DNA of 64,000 bases, taken from contig NZ_JAPCKI010000019.1 of the NCBI RefSeq assembly GCF_028680575.1, positions 1-64,000 of the forward strand. Reading direction: 5' to 3'. Below are positions 45,309-54,427 of this stretch, one piece after another. Positions within the stretch are counted from its first letter, which is position 1. Each line of letters begins with the position of its first letter. This DNA comes from Acidovorax benzenivorans. GTDB taxonomy: Bacteria; Pseudomonadota; Gammaproteobacteria; Burkholderiales; Burkholderiaceae_C. The position numbers were made by a program, and so were the translations under genes. Under the pieces are notes generated by a model. That model saw only the letters and a list, made by a program, of their open reading frames with translations, made no database searches and was not told where the DNA came from.

Positions 45309-45356
45309 AGCTGCTCGCGCTTATCCATCAAGCGCTGGGCGCCCATTTCATTCAAA
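45293..45356 (+). repeat. Interspersed palindromic repeat, copy G, at the ATPase/permease junction
   Basis: CTCCTGAATTCATAGCTGCT is followed by CGCGCTTATCCATCAAGCGC and TGGGCGCCCATTTCATTCAA. On the minus strand it supplies the last residues of the ATPase (NEMGAQRLMDKREQL and stop) and the first residues of the permease (MNSGVF). Both genes remain open through it. Confidence 0.8.
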
Positions 45357-45988
45357 TCCAGCGTTTGCGCACCGGCCAGGGCTAATACCACGCGCTGGTC
45401 GTGCGTGGCAATCACCAGGCTGGCATCGCAGGCGGCGGCACTTTGCTGCAGCAGGGCCAGTGCATCGGCAGCGGCCTCGTCGTCCAGGCTGGCCGTGGGT
45501 TCGTCAGCCAGCAGCACCTGCGGCGCCAGCAACACGGCCCGCGCCAGCGCCACGCGCTGCGCCTGCCCGCCCGAGAGCTGGTGTGGCTTGCGCGCGGCCA
45601 GATTGGCCACGCCCACTTGTGCCAGCGCGCGGACTATTGAATCGTCGTCGCGCGGCAACCCGGCGGCAAAGTAGACCAGCGCCAGGTTGTCGGCAACGCT
45701 GAGCGCGCTGCTGAGGTACAACTTTTGCGGCAAAAAACCGATGGTGCGGGCGCGCCAGGCATCGATCTCGGCCCCGCGCTGCGTGCCCAGCTGCGTGCCC
45801 GCCACAAACAGGTCGCCCCCGCTGGCACCGCGCAAGCCTGCCATTAGCGCCAGCCACGTGGACTTGCCCGAGCCCGAGCGCCCGCGCAGCAGCAGCGTGC
45901 CGCCCTGGCGCAGATCCACATCGGGGAAGCGCAGCGGCGCGGCGCCACCGCTGACATAGATGTACGAAAGGCCTCGGGTGCGGATCAT
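45305..45988 (-). CDS. LolD/MacB-like ABC ATPase of the zinc cluster
   Basis: The 227-residue protein has Walker A (GRSGSGKST), Q-loop, signature LSGGQAQR, Walker B (VLLADEPTASLD) and the switch His (ATHDQ). This is the short MacB/LolD type with no TOBE domain. It energises the FtsX-like permease at 44070, forming a MacB-like complex. It starts at 45988, overlapping the Zur-like stop by 4 bp, so regulator, ATPase and permease are co-translated. Its C-terminus is encoded by an interspersed repeat. Confidence 0.85.
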   Translation of the reverse strand: MIRTRGLSYIYVSGGAAPLRFPDVDLRQGGTLLLRGRSGSGKSTWLALMAGLRGASGGDLFVAGTQLGTQRGAEIDAWRARTIGFLPQKLYLSSALSVADNLALVYFAAGLPRDDDSIVRALAQVGVANLAARKPHQLSGGQAQRVALARAVLLAPQVLLADEPTASLDDEAAADALALLQQSAAACDASLVIATHDQRVVLALAGAQTLDLNEMGAQRLMDKREQL

Positions 45989-46467
45989 GCGGCCGCGCCC
46001 TCTGCGGGGTGCGCGCAGTCTGCACAGCGCCCGTGGACCGCAATGTCTACCGCCAGGCCTTCATGCCCCGCCGTGGCCAGCGCCTGCAGCACCTGCTTGA
46101 GGGCGGTCTGCACCTTGGCAGAGCCCTGCGACAGGCGAAACTGGCGGTGGCAGTCGTCGCATTCAAAACGGGGGGCTACGCCCTCTTCGCCTTGCGGCGC
46201 CAGCGTGTACCGTGTCACGCGGGCTGCGTCCACTTGCTTGTGCAGCAGGCCGGCAGCGGCAAAACGATCGAGCAGGCGGTACACGGTGACTTTGTTGACG
46301 GGAGCACCTGCGGTTGCAAGGGCTGTCTCTACTTCTGGTTCGGTGAGTGCTGCGTCAGGACGGGCCTCATACAACTGCGCCAGCGCCCGCGTTGCGCGTG
46401 TGGCGCGCATGCCGGAGGGGAGCGTCCAGGGCTGGCCGGGTGGGGATGAAGAAGCTGGGGTGGGCAT
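45985..46467 (-). CDS. zur: Fur-family regulator, Zur-like (zinc)
   Basis: The 160-residue protein has the Fur DNA-binding winged helix (LTEPEVETALATAGAPVNKVTVYRLLDRFAAAGLLHK) and a dimerisation domain with FECDDCH (Cys103, Cys106) and RCADCAH (Cys148, Cys151), the structural zinc site. Its place at the head of a cluster with a ZnuD-like receptor and His-rich ABC genes points to Zur rather than Fur. It should repress the cluster when zinc is plentiful. A palindrome resembling a Zur box lies upstream of its ATG. Confidence 0.85.
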   Translation of the reverse strand: MPTPASSSPPGQPWTLPSGMRATRATRALAQLYEARPDAALTEPEVETALATAGAPVNKVTVYRLLDRFAAAGLLHKQVDAARVTRYTLAPQGEEGVAPRFECDDCHRQFRLSQGSAKVQTALKQVLQALATAGHEGLAVDIAVHGRCADCAHPAEGAAA

Positions 46468-46497
46468 GGGAGCCTGCGATGAGCGGGGGAAGGCTTG

Positions 46498-46518
46498 TAA
46501 CGCAATTGGGTTGCATTA
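46498..46518. promoter_or_regulatory. Candidate Zur operator
   Basis: TAACGCAA and TTGCATTA (one mismatch between arms) flank TTGGG (46498-46518), 31 bp upstream of the zur ATG. An AT-flanked inverted repeat of about 20 bp at this place fits a Zur box controlling the minus-strand zinc cluster. Confidence 0.6.
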
Positions 46519-46673
46519 TGCCTTCGCATTGGCGGTTCCTATTCAAAAACCGGCGCCCAAGTGTGCCTGGAGGTCCCGCAGACGATCCCTCCCGAGGTTG
46601 GGTGGGCAAGCGTCGATTTTTAGAACAGCATCAGATAGCCACTCATCCATTGAAATTTATCGGTCTCGCGCGC

Positions 46674-47285
46674 ATGCATTTCCATCTTTCTCCATGGCGC
46701 AAAGCCATCTTCAGAATTTTTCGCTTCGCACGCCTGGGAGCAACTCTTTTCGTCCCATTGCTGGCAGGTTGCGCCACCACAGCCTTCGTACTGACACCAG
46801 CACCGCAGGAGCCTGTGTGCGATCCAACGGCTACCGTGCTGGTGTTATGGACGACGCGATGGCGGCCCGATCAGAAAGATGTTGTGGAGCGTGAAAAAGC
46901 GGCAGAGGCGGGAATGAACCACTTCTTTCAGGACTCAGGCTGTTTCTCACGGCAAGAAATTCGCCATGTGAGCAGTCTCAACCCCGCTGCAGTTGCGTTT
47001 GGGCTGGAATCCGCCGGTGGCCGCTTTATGCGGGTCGTAACTATCGAAATTCGGGAGCTGGGGCCGGTGGTCAAGCTGCTCACGTCAGCGGCACTTGTCG
47101 AGGGCAGCACTGAGGTAGTCTTGCATGTCGGCGTTCACTCGCTGCAACCCGTGGGACAAGCGCGGGAGTTCTCAGTCAGCTGGCGCAACGGCGGTCCAGG
47201 GGTAGTCAAGGGCGTGGCCAGTCTTCCCAGCGATCTGAGTGCAGCGTTACGCGCCGGGTTACAACCGACGAACTTCCGGCGGTAG
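46674..47285 (+). CDS. Unknown lipoprotein
   Basis: A 203-residue protein with a lipoprotein signal: MHFHLSPWRKAIFRIFRFAR, then a hydrophobic run ending FVPLLAGC. The mature part has LVLWTTRWRPDQKDVVEREKAAEAG and 'EVVLHVGVHSLQPVGQAREFSV', a mixed alpha/beta protein. No family was recognised. It is divergent from the zur gene, so the operator at 46498 could affect it. ATG at 46674 is chosen as it gives the signal; the frame is open further upstream. Confidence 0.6.
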   Translation: MHFHLSPWRKAIFRIFRFARLGATLFVPLLAGCATTAFVLTPAPQEPVCDPTATVLVLWTTRWRPDQKDVVEREKAAEAGMNHFFQDSGCFSRQEIRHVSSLNPAAVAFGLESAGGRFMRVVTIEIRELGPVVKLLTSAALVEGSTEVVLHVGVHSLQPVGQAREFSVSWRNGGPGVVKGVASLPSDLSAALRAGLQPTNFRR

Positions 47286-47420
47286 TTATCCAGAGCCTAT
47301 CCCTGTCGAGCACACGGACGCACAACGCAAACGTGATCAAACGAAGCCATCGCTCTTGAAACGCATGGCGCCGAACGCCTGAGGCACCTTTCTACGGCGC
47401 ACTTGGTCCCGAATAGCGCG

Positions 47421-47957
47421 TTACGCCTTCAGATACCGCGCAAACGTCCTCCTGAACTTCTCCACCTTCGGCCCCACCACAAACGCGCAGTACCCCGCGT
47501 TAGGGTGATTCGCAAAGTAATCCTGGTGGTACGCCTCGGCCGTGCTGTAGTTCGAGAGCGGCGTCACCTCGGTGGTGATGGGCGCGCCAAACAGCTTGTC
47601 TTGCGACATCTGGCGGACCATGGTGTTGGCAACCTCGCCATGCTCGGGGCTGTCGTAATAGATGCCGCTGCGGTACTGCGTGCCCACGTCATTGCCCTGG
47701 CGATTGAGGGTGGTCGGGTCGTGGGTGTGGAAGAAAATTTCCAGGATTTCTTCCAGGCTGATCTCGTCGGCATCAAACGTCAGGCGCACCACCTCGGCAT
47801 GGCCGGTATCGCCCTGGCAGATCTGCTCGTAGCTGGGGTTGAGGGTGTGGCCGTTGGTGTAGCCGCTTTCCACGTCGGTGATGCCGCGCACGCGGTCGAA
47901 CACAGCTTCGGTGCACCAGAAGCAGCCGCCGCCCAGGGTGATGGTTTGCAAAGTCAT
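47421..47957 (-). CDS. msrA: Peptide methionine sulfoxide reductase MsrA
   Basis: The 178-residue protein has the active-site motif GGGCFWC (Cys12 catalytic, Cys15), then GYTNGHTLNPSYEQICQGDTGHAEV, FFHTHDPTTLNRQGNDVGTQYRS and NPNAGYC-type ending (HPNAGYCAFVVGPKVEKFRR). It reduces methionine-S-sulfoxide in proteins with thioredoxin. It is a single gene, divergent from the TetR gene at 48060. Confidence 0.95.
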   Translation of the reverse strand: MTLQTITLGGGCFWCTEAVFDRVRGITDVESGYTNGHTLNPSYEQICQGDTGHAEVVRLTFDADEISLEEILEIFFHTHDPTTLNRQGNDVGTQYRSGIYYDSPEHGEVANTMVRQMSQDKLFGAPITTEVTPLSNYSTAEAYHQDYFANHPNAGYCAFVVGPKVEKFRRTFARYLKA

Positions 47958-48029
47958 GGGGTCCTCGGGTTCAAACGGAGACAGTGCATCGGATTATGAA
48001 TTGACGCCCCATCCCGTGCTTGCTACATT

Positions 48030-48043
48030 ACTAACCGGTCAGT
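48030..48043. promoter_or_regulatory. TetR operator-like palindrome
   Basis: ACTAACCGGTCAGT (48030-48043) is symmetric at 12 of 14 positions around ACCGGT. It lies 16 bp before the TetR start and 72 bp before the divergent msrA ATG. TetR proteins of efflux operons usually bind sites of this kind. Confidence 0.6.
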
Positions 48044-48059
48044 CATTAACTCAAACGCC

Positions 48060-48806
48060 TTGTCGCCCACACCTTCCTCCCCTTCGACAGCCGCAGGCAC
48101 CAAACGCGAGCGCCGAAAAGAGGCCCGCCCGGGAGAGCTGCTGGAGGCTGCTCTCGACCTGTTTGTCGAGAAGGGGTTTGCTGCCACCCGAGTGGACGAG
48201 GTGGCGGCGCGCGCCGGGGTGTCCAAAGGCACGCTGTTTCTGTACTTCCCTAGTAAGGAAGAACTCTTCAAGGCCGTGGTGCGCGAGAACATCGCCGGGC
48301 GCTTTGCCGAGTGGAACAGCGAACTGGAAAGCTTTGTGGGCACGACCAGCGAGATCCTGCGCTATTGCTACCAGGTCTGGTGGGAGCGCATTGGGTGCAC
48401 CAAGGCCTCCGGCATTACCAAGCTCATGCTCAGCGAGGCGCAGAATTTCCCGGAAATCGCGCAGTTTTATCAGCAAGAGGTCATCCTGCCCGGCCAGGCA
48501 CTGATCCGTCGCATTCTGGAGCGTGGCGTTGCACGGGGCGAATTCCGCCCCGTGAACCTCGACTATGCCGTGTACCTGGTGCTGGCCCCCATGATCTTTT
48601 TGATGCTATGGAAGCACTCGCTCGGTGCCTGTGTGCCTGACTCGCTGGACATGACGCCCGAGCAGTACATCGAGACCCAGGCCGACAACATCCTCCACGG
48701 CCTGTGCGTGCGCCCGGAGGCGCCGGCAACATCCACCGCAGCGGGCACATTGCCATCTGACCCGCCACCCCTTCCCCCCTCCTCCACGCACTCGCGCACA
48801 CCCTGA
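48060..48806 (+). CDS. TetR-family regulator of the RND efflux operon
   Basis: The 248-residue protein has the TetR helix-turn-helix (LLEAALDLFVEKGFAATRVDEVAARAGVSKGTLFLYFPSKEELFKAVV) and a helical ligand domain. It has a Pro/Ser/Thr-rich tail. Only a TTG start (48060) gives the N-terminal region; no ATG precedes the helix-turn-helix. It ends 2 bp before the periplasmic adaptor gene and probably represses the operon, with a palindrome upstream. Confidence 0.88.
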   Translation: MSPTPSSPSTAAGTKRERRKEARPGELLEAALDLFVEKGFAATRVDEVAARAGVSKGTLFLYFPSKEELFKAVVRENIAGRFAEWNSELESFVGTTSEILRYCYQVWWERIGCTKASGITKLMLSEAQNFPEIAQFYQQEVILPGQALIRRILERGVARGEFRPVNLDYAVYLVLAPMIFLMLWKHSLGACVPDSLDMTPEQYIETQADNILHGLCVRPEAPATSTAAGTLPSDPPPLPPSSTHSRTP

Positions 48807-48808
48807 CC

Positions 48809-49987
48809 ATGAAACGCTGGATTCCCTGGATGGCCGCAGCCATCGTTGTTGTGCTGCTCGGTGGCGGCGTGTGGCGGGCCATGGCGGCGCGGCAGGCGCA
48901 GCAAAAGGCTTTGGCCGAGGCATCCACCCAACGCGCCGAGGCACCGCTGCAACTGGCAGCCGACGAAGTGGTCACCGTGCAGTCGTCCCAGCTCTCGCTG
49001 GGGGTCCCGGTATCAGGCTCGTTGCGGGCCGTGGACTCGGCCATGGTCAAGGCACGCGTGGCTGGCGAGCTGCAGGGCCTGACTCTGCGCGAGGGCGACA
49101 GCGTCAAGGCGGGCCAGGAAGTGGCTCGTATCGACCCGACCGAAGCCCGCGCACGCCTGCGCCAGGCCCAGCAGCAGGCCGACGCAGCCAAATCGCAGGT
49201 GGACATCAACCAGCGGCAGTACAACAACAACCGTGCCCTGGTGGACCAGGGCTTTATCTCTGCCACTGCGCTGGTCACTTCGCAGGCCAGCCTGGAAGCG
49301 GCCCAGTCCAGCTACCAGGCCGCCGTGTCGGCCGCCGACGTGGCCCGCAAGGCGCTGGAAGACACGGTGCTCAAAAGCCCCATCAGCGGCCTGGTGGCGC
49401 AGCGGCTGGCCCAGCCGGGAGAGCGGGTGCCCATCGACGCCCGCATCATCGAAGTGGTGGACCTCTCCCGCCTGGAACTCGAAGCCCTGCTCACCCCGGC
49501 TGACTCCGTCGGCGTGCGTGTAGGTCAGAAGGCCCAGCTCACCGTCGAAGGCGCCCAAGCGCCGGTCCAAGCCACCGTCGTGCGCATCAACCCCAGCGCC
49601 CAGGCGGGCAGCCGCACCGTGCCAGTCTATTTGCGGGTGGACCAGCTCCCCCACAATGCCAGCCTGCGCCAGGGCCTGTTTGTGCAAGGCCTGCTTGCCA
49701 CGGGCAGTGCCCAGGTGCTGACCGTGCCATTGGATGCCGTGCGCACCGACAAACCGGCCCCCTACCTGCAAACCATCAAGGATGGCCGCGTGGCCTATGT
49801 GCCGGTGCAGACCGGAGCGCGCGCCGTGATCAACGGGCAGACCCTGGTGGCGGTGGACGGCGTGCCTGTGGGCACGACGGTCATCGCAGGCCGCATGGGT
49901 TCGCTGCGCGAGGGCACGGCCGTGGCCGCTGCAGTGGCAACCGCTGCGCTGCAGGCTGCCCCCGCCGCATCGCGCACGGCGCCCTGA
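48809..49987 (+). CDS. RND efflux periplasmic adaptor (membrane fusion protein)
   Basis: A 392-residue protein with an N-terminal membrane anchor (WIPWMAAAIVVVLLGGGVWRAM), a biotinyl-lipoyl domain (VSGSLRAVDSAMVKARVAGELQGLTLREGDSVKAGQ), a helical hairpin, and beta-barrel parts (LKSPISGLVAQRLAQPGERV). It joins the inner-membrane pump to the outer-membrane channel. The pump gene follows and a TolC gene lies further on the same strand. Confidence 0.92.
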   Translation: MKRWIPWMAAAIVVVLLGGGVWRAMAARQAQQKALAEASTQRAEAPLQLAADEVVTVQSSQLSLGVPVSGSLRAVDSAMVKARVAGELQGLTLREGDSVKAGQEVARIDPTEARARLRQAQQQADAAKSQVDINQRQYNNNRALVDQGFISATALVTSQASLEAAQSSYQAAVSAADVARKALEDTVLKSPISGLVAQRLAQPGERVPIDARIIEVVDLSRLELEALLTPADSVGVRVGQKAQLTVEGAQAPVQATVVRINPSAQAGSRTVPVYLRVDQLPHNASLRQGLFVQGLLATGSAQVLTVPLDAVRTDKPAPYLQTIKDGRVAYVPVQTGARAVINGQTLVAVDGVPVGTTVIAGRMGSLREGTAVAAAVATAALQAAPAASRTAP

Positions 49988-50002
49988 CCGGGCTGACGCG
50001 CC

Positions 50003-53000
50003 ATGTGGTTCACCAAAGTCAGCCTCAAAAACCCCGTGTTCGCCACGATGGTGATGCTCGCCATCGTCGTGCTGGGCTTGTTCTCGTACCAGCGCCTCAA
50101 GGTCGATCAGTTCCCCAACATCGACTTCCCGGTGGTGGTGGTCACCGTGGACTACCCCGGGGCCTCGCCCGAAATCGTCGAGAGCGAGGTCACCAAGAAG
50201 ATCGAGGAAGGCGTCAACTCGATTGCGGGCATCAACGCCCTCACCTCGCGCAGCTACGAGGGCACGGCGGTTGTCATCATCGAGTTCCAGCTGCACATCG
50301 ATGGCCGCAAGGCCGCCGAGGACGTGCGCGAAAAAGTGGCCACCGTGCGCCCCCTGCTGCGCACCGAGGTCAAGGAGCCGCGTGTGCTGCGCTTTGACCC
50401 GGCCAGCCGGGCCGTGTGGTCGCTGGCCGTGTTGCCCGACGAAAAATCGGGTCGCAGCGCGGTGGAGCTGACCACCTGGGCCGAGCAGATTCTGAAGAAA
50501 CGCCTGGAAAACGTGCGCGGCGTTGGCGCGGTGAACCTGGTGGGCGCTACCAAGCGCGAAATCAACATCTACCTCAACCCGCAGGCGCTTGAAGCCTTTG
50601 GCGTGACCCCCGACCAGGTGGCCAATGCCGTGCGCAACGAGAACCAGGACCTGCCCGTGGGCGCCATCCGCTCGCTGGCGCAAGAGCGCGTGGTGCAGAT
50701 CGACGCGCGCATGGAGCGGCCTGAGGATTTCGGCAAGATCATCGTCGCCCGCAAGAACGGTGCTCCGGTGCGCCTGGACCAGGTCGCCCGAGTGAACGAT
50801 GGCGCACAGGAAGTGGAGAGCCTGGCGCTCTACAACGGCCAGCGCACGCTGCTGCTGTCGGTGCAAAAGTCGCAGGGCGAGAACACCATCGAGGTGGTCG
50901 ATGGCCTGAACGCCGCCGTGGTGGAACTGAAGAACCAGCTGCCACCCGGGGTGCGGCTCGAAACCATTGGCGATAGCGCCCGCCCGATCCGCGTGGCGGT
51001 GAACAACGTGCGCCAGACGCTGATCGAGGGGGCCATCCTCACGGTGCTCATCGTCTTTCTGTTCCTGAACTCCTGGCGCTCCACCGTGATCACCGGGCTG
51101 ACCCTGCCCATCGCGCTGATCGGCACCTTCCTGTTCATGAATATGTTCGGCTTCACCATCAACATGATCACGCTGATGGCATTGAGCCTGTGCGTGGGCT
51201 TGCTGATCGACGACGCCATCGTGGTGCGCGAGAACATCGTGCGCCACGTGCAGATGGGCAAAGGCGCCTACGCTGCCGCCATGGACGGCACGCAGGAGAT
51301 TGGCCTGGCGGTGCTGGCCACCACGCTGTCCATCGTGGCCGTGTTCATGCCCATTGGCTTCATGGGCGGCATCATCGGCAAGTTCTTCCACGAGTTCGGC
51401 ATCACCATCGTCGCGGCGGTGATGATTTCGATGTTTGTGAGCTTCACGCTCGACCCGATGCTATCGAGCATCTGGCACGACCCGAGCATCCATGCGCACG
51501 GCCAAAAGACGGCGCCTGTCACCTTCTACGACAAGACCATTGGCCGCGTCACCGGCTGGTTTGACCGCGCCACCGATGCGCTGGCGGAGGGCTATCAGCA
51601 CATCCTGCGGTGGTCGCTGGTGCACAAGCTGGCCACCATGGTCATCGCCCTGGCGGTGTTCGTGCTGAGCGTGGTCATGGTGCCGCTCCTGGGCACGGAG
51701 TTTGTGCCCAAGGCGGACTTTTCGGAAACCTCGCTGAACTTCTACACCCCCGTCGGTTCATCGCTCGAAGCCACCGAGGCCAAGGCCAAACAGGTGGAAG
51801 GCATCCTGCGCGAGATGCCCGAAGTGCGCTACACACTGGCCACCATCAACACCGGCAACGCCCAGGGCAAGATGTACGCCAGCATCTATGTACGCCTGGT
51901 GGACCGCAAGGACCGCAGCCGCAGCGTGGACCAGATGTCCGACGTGCTGCGCGAGCGTCTCAAGACCGTGCCCGGCATCACCATCACCCACGTGGGCCTG
52001 CTGGACGCCGTGGGGGGCAACAAGCAGGTGGAGTTCTCGCTGCAGGGCCCCGACCTGCGCGAACTGGAACGCCTCACCAAAATCGTCACCGAGAAGATCC
52101 ACGACATTCCCGGTCTTGTGGACCTGGACACCAGCGCCAAGCCCGACAAGCCCGTGATTGCGCTGGATGTGAAGCGCGAAGTGGCGTCCGACCTGGGCCT
52201 TTCCGTGGCGCCCATGGCTGCGTCGCTGCGCACGCTGGTGGCAGGCACCACGGTGGGCAACTGGCGTGCCCCCGATGACCAGACCTACGATGTGAACGTG
52301 CGCCTGGCCCCCGAAGCCCGCACCCAGCCCGCCGACCTGGAGCGCCTGCCCTTTGCCCTGGCGGCCACCGACGGCACGACCCGCATCGTGCGCCTGAACC
52401 AGGTTGCCAGCGTCACCGAATCCACCGGCGCCAACCAGATCAACCGGCGCGACCTGACCCGCGAAGTGGCGGTAAACGCCAATGTGTCCCAGCGCTCGGC
52501 CGGTGAAGTCTCGAACGACATTAAGAAGGCGCTGGAGACCGTGACCTTCCCACCAGGCTACCGCTACCAGTTTGGCGGCTCCACCAAGAACATGGCCGAG
52601 TCGTTTGGCTACGCCATCTCGGCGCTGGCCATGGCCATCATCTTCATCTACATGATCCTGGCCAGCCAGTTCAAGAGCTTCTTGCAGCCGCTGGCGCTCA
52701 TGACCTCGCTGCCGCTCACGCTGATTGGCGTGGTGCTGGCGCTGCTGATGTTCCGCTCCACGCTGTCGATGTTCTCCATCATCGGCGTGGTGATGCTCAT
52801 GGGCCTCGTCACCAAGAACGCCATCTTGCTGGTGGACTTTGCGATTCGCGCCCGCGAGGAGCATGTGGGTGATCAGGGCCAGACCGTGCCTGGCCTTCCC
52901 CGCGCCGATGCACTGCTGCTGGCCGCCCGAGTGCGGCTGCGGCCCATCCTCATGACCACGCTGGCCATGATTTTTGGCATGGTGCCATTGGCGTTCGCGT

Positions 53001-53185
53001 TGTCCGAAGGCTCCGAGCAGCGCGCGCCCATGGGCCAGGCCGTGATCGGCGGGGTCATTACCTCTTCCTTGTTGACCCTGGTGGTGGTGCCGGTGGTGTA
53101 TTGCTATATGGACGACTTGGCCCAATGGGCCCTTCGCAAGATGGGGCGTGCCCCGGCAGCGCCTAAAATCGAAGGTTTGTCCTGA
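50003..53185 (+). CDS. RND multidrug efflux permease (HAE1 type)
   Basis: A 1,060-residue protein with twelve membrane helices and two large periplasmic loops (residues of about 35-330 and 560-860). The proton-relay pair is seen in [20 protein letters not shown] (Asp-Asp in helix 4), and '[21 protein letters not shown]' lies in helix 11. Length and layout match AcrB-type pumps that expel drugs or solvents with proton import. The substrate range cannot be told. Confidence 0.93.
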   Translation: MWFTKVSLKNPVFATMVMLAIVVLGLFSYQRLKVDQFPNIDFPVVVVTVDYPGASPEIVESEVTKKIEEGVNSIAGINALTSRSYEGTAVVIIEFQLHIDGRKAAEDVREKVATVRPLLRTEVKEPRVLRFDPASRAVWSLAVLPDEKSGRSAVELTTWAEQILKKRLENVRGVGAVNLVGATKREINIYLNPQALEAFGVTPDQVANAVRNENQDLPVGAIRSLAQERVVQIDARMERPEDFGKIIVARKNGAPVRLDQVARVNDGAQEVESLALYNGQRTLLLSVQKSQGENTIEVVDGLNAAVVELKNQLPPGVRLETIGDSARPIRVAVNNVRQTLIEGAILTVLIVFLFLNSWRSTVITGLTLPIALIGTFLFMNMFGFTINMITLMALSLCVGLLIDDAIVVRENIVRHVQMGKGAYAAAMDGTQEIGLAVLATTLSIVAVFMPIGFMGGIIGKFFHEFGITIVAAVMISMFVSFTLDPMLSSIWHDPSIHAHGQKTAPVTFYDKTIGRVTGWFDRATDALAEGYQHILRWSLVHKLATMVIALAVFVLSVVMVPLLGTEFVPKADFSETSLNFYTPVGSSLEATEAKAKQVEGILREMPEVRYTLATINTGNAQGKMYASIYVRLVDRKDRSRSVDQMSDVLRERLKTVPGITITHVGLLDAVGGNKQVEFSLQGPDLRELERLTKIVTEKIHDIPGLVDLDTSAKPDKPVIALDVKREVASDLGLSVAPMAASLRTLVAGTTVGNWRAPDDQTYDVNVRLAPEARTQPADLERLPFALAATDGTTRIVRLNQVASVTESTGANQINRRDLTREVAVNANVSQRSAGEVSNDIKKALETVTFPPGYRYQFGGSTKNMAESFGYAISALAMAIIFIYMILASQFKSFLQPLALMTSLPLTLIGVVLALLMFRSTLSMFSIIGVVMLMGLVTKNAILLVDFAIRAREEHVGDQGQTVPGLPRADALLLAARVRLRPILMTTLAMIFGMVPLAFALSEGSEQRAPMGQAVIGGVITSSLLTLVVVPVVYCYMDDLAQWALRKMGRAPAAPKIEGLS

Positions 53186-53226
53186 TCGTCCCGATCGGCC
53201 TTGCATCTGCCCCACGGAGAAATCCC

Positions 53227-53940
53227 ATGAACCTGCCCCTGAACACGTCTGCCAACATCAGCGACCCCGTCGCCCAGGCCCGTTACAACATGATCGAGCA
53301 GCAGATCCGTCCCTGGAACGTGCTCGACGCCGACGTGCTGGACCTGCTGGCCGTGGTGCGCCGCGAAGACTTTGTACCCCCTGCCTACCGCAGCCTGGCC
53401 TTCATGGACATTGAAGTGCCCCTGCTGGGCGATGACGCCGAAGAGGCCGTGCGCAAGGGCCACAGCATGCTGCAGCCGCGTGTGGAAGCGCGCATCCTGC
53501 AAGACCTGCAAATCAAGCCCACCGACCGTGTACTCGAAATCGGTGCAGGCTCGGGCTACATGGCCGCCCTGCTGGCCGCCCGCGCCGAGCGTGTGGTGTC
53601 CCTCGAAATCCACCCCGAACTGGCCGAAATGGCCCGCGAGAACCTGCGCGACGCTGGCGTGCACAACGCTGACGTGCGCCAGGCCGATGGTGCCCGCGAT
53701 GCCATCCCTGATGGTCCGTTTGACGTGATCGTGCTCAGCGGCTCCGTGGCCGAAGTGCCCAGCCACCTGCTATCACTGCTGCGCGACGGTGGCTGCCTGG
53801 GCGCCATCGTGGGTGGCGAGCCCGTGATGCGTTTCACCCTGACCCGCCGCACCGGCGACCGCTTTGAGACCACATCGCCGTGGGACACCATCGCGCCGCG
53901 CCTAATGAACTTCCCCGAGCCCTCTGGCTTCACGTTCTGA
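53227..53940 (+). CDS. Protein-L-isoaspartate O-methyltransferase family protein
   Basis: The 237-residue protein has 'ARYNMIEQQIRPWNVLD', QPRVEARILQDL, the SAM-binding motif VLEIGAGSGYMAALLA and FDVIVLSGSVAEVPSHLLSLL. This is the Pcm-like family common next to tolC in betaproteobacteria. It is diverged from classical Pcm, so true isoaspartate repair is uncertain. GGAG lies before the ATG at 53227. It is followed by the rhodanese and tolC genes. Confidence 0.85.
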   Translation: MNLPLNTSANISDPVAQARYNMIEQQIRPWNVLDADVLDLLAVVRREDFVPPAYRSLAFMDIEVPLLGDDAEEAVRKGHSMLQPRVEARILQDLQIKPTDRVLEIGAGSGYMAALLAARAERVVSLEIHPELAEMARENLRDAGVHNADVRQADGARDAIPDGPFDVIVLSGSVAEVPSHLLSLLRDGGCLGAIVGGEPVMRFTLTRRTGDRFETTSPWDTIAPRLMNFPEPSGFTF

Positions 53941-53972
53941 CCCCTGCCCTTCGGTTGTCTTCGGAGTTTTGC

Positions 53973-54326
53973 ATGATCGATCACGTCCGCCCCGCCCAGC
54001 TGTCTGCCTGGTTTGCCGCCGCACCCGAAGGCAGCCAGCCCCTGGTGCTGGACGTGCGTGAACCCTGGGAGCTGCAGACCGCCAGCGTGCGCGCCGACGG
54101 GTTTGAGCTGGTGGCCATCCCCATGGGCGAGCTGCCCGCGCGGCTGGCCGAGCTGGACGCCGCCCGCCAAGCGCAACGCCCCATCGCCTGCCTGTGCCAC
54201 CACGGCGCCCGCAGCCTGCGCGTGGCCTCGTTCTTGCAGCAGCAAGGGTTCGAGCATCTGGCCAACATCACCGGTGGCATTGATGCCTGGTCGCACGAAA
54301 GCGACCCAGCGGTACCGCGCTACTGA
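53973..54326 (+). CDS. Rhodanese-like sulfurtransferase domain protein
   Basis: A 117-residue single rhodanese domain with LVLDVREPWELQTA, then 'IACLCHHGARSLRVASFLQQQGFEHLANITGGIDAWS'. The active-site Cys is in CLCHHGARS. It may transfer sulfur to an acceptor thiol; its role beside tolC is unknown. CGGAG precedes the ATG at 53973. It lies 32 bp after the methyltransferase gene. Confidence 0.88.
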   Translation: MIDHVRPAQLSAWFAAAPEGSQPLVLDVREPWELQTASVRADGFELVAIPMGELPARLAELDAARQAQRPIACLCHHGARSLRVASFLQQQGFEHLANITGGIDAWSHESDPAVPRY

Positions 54327-54427
54327 CGCCATGTGCTGACGCACCGCACTCGTCGCGCCATTGCACTGTTGCTGCCCCGCCGCTGCCCGCCCTGATTCGA
54401 TTTGCAGACTCTACCGAAGGACCCCCC

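Noticed and set aside
49013-51391. 792-residue minus-strand frame opposite the RND genes
   Set aside because: It is a His/Gly-rich antisense shadow of GC-rich codons in the adaptor and pump genes, which have clear family motifs.
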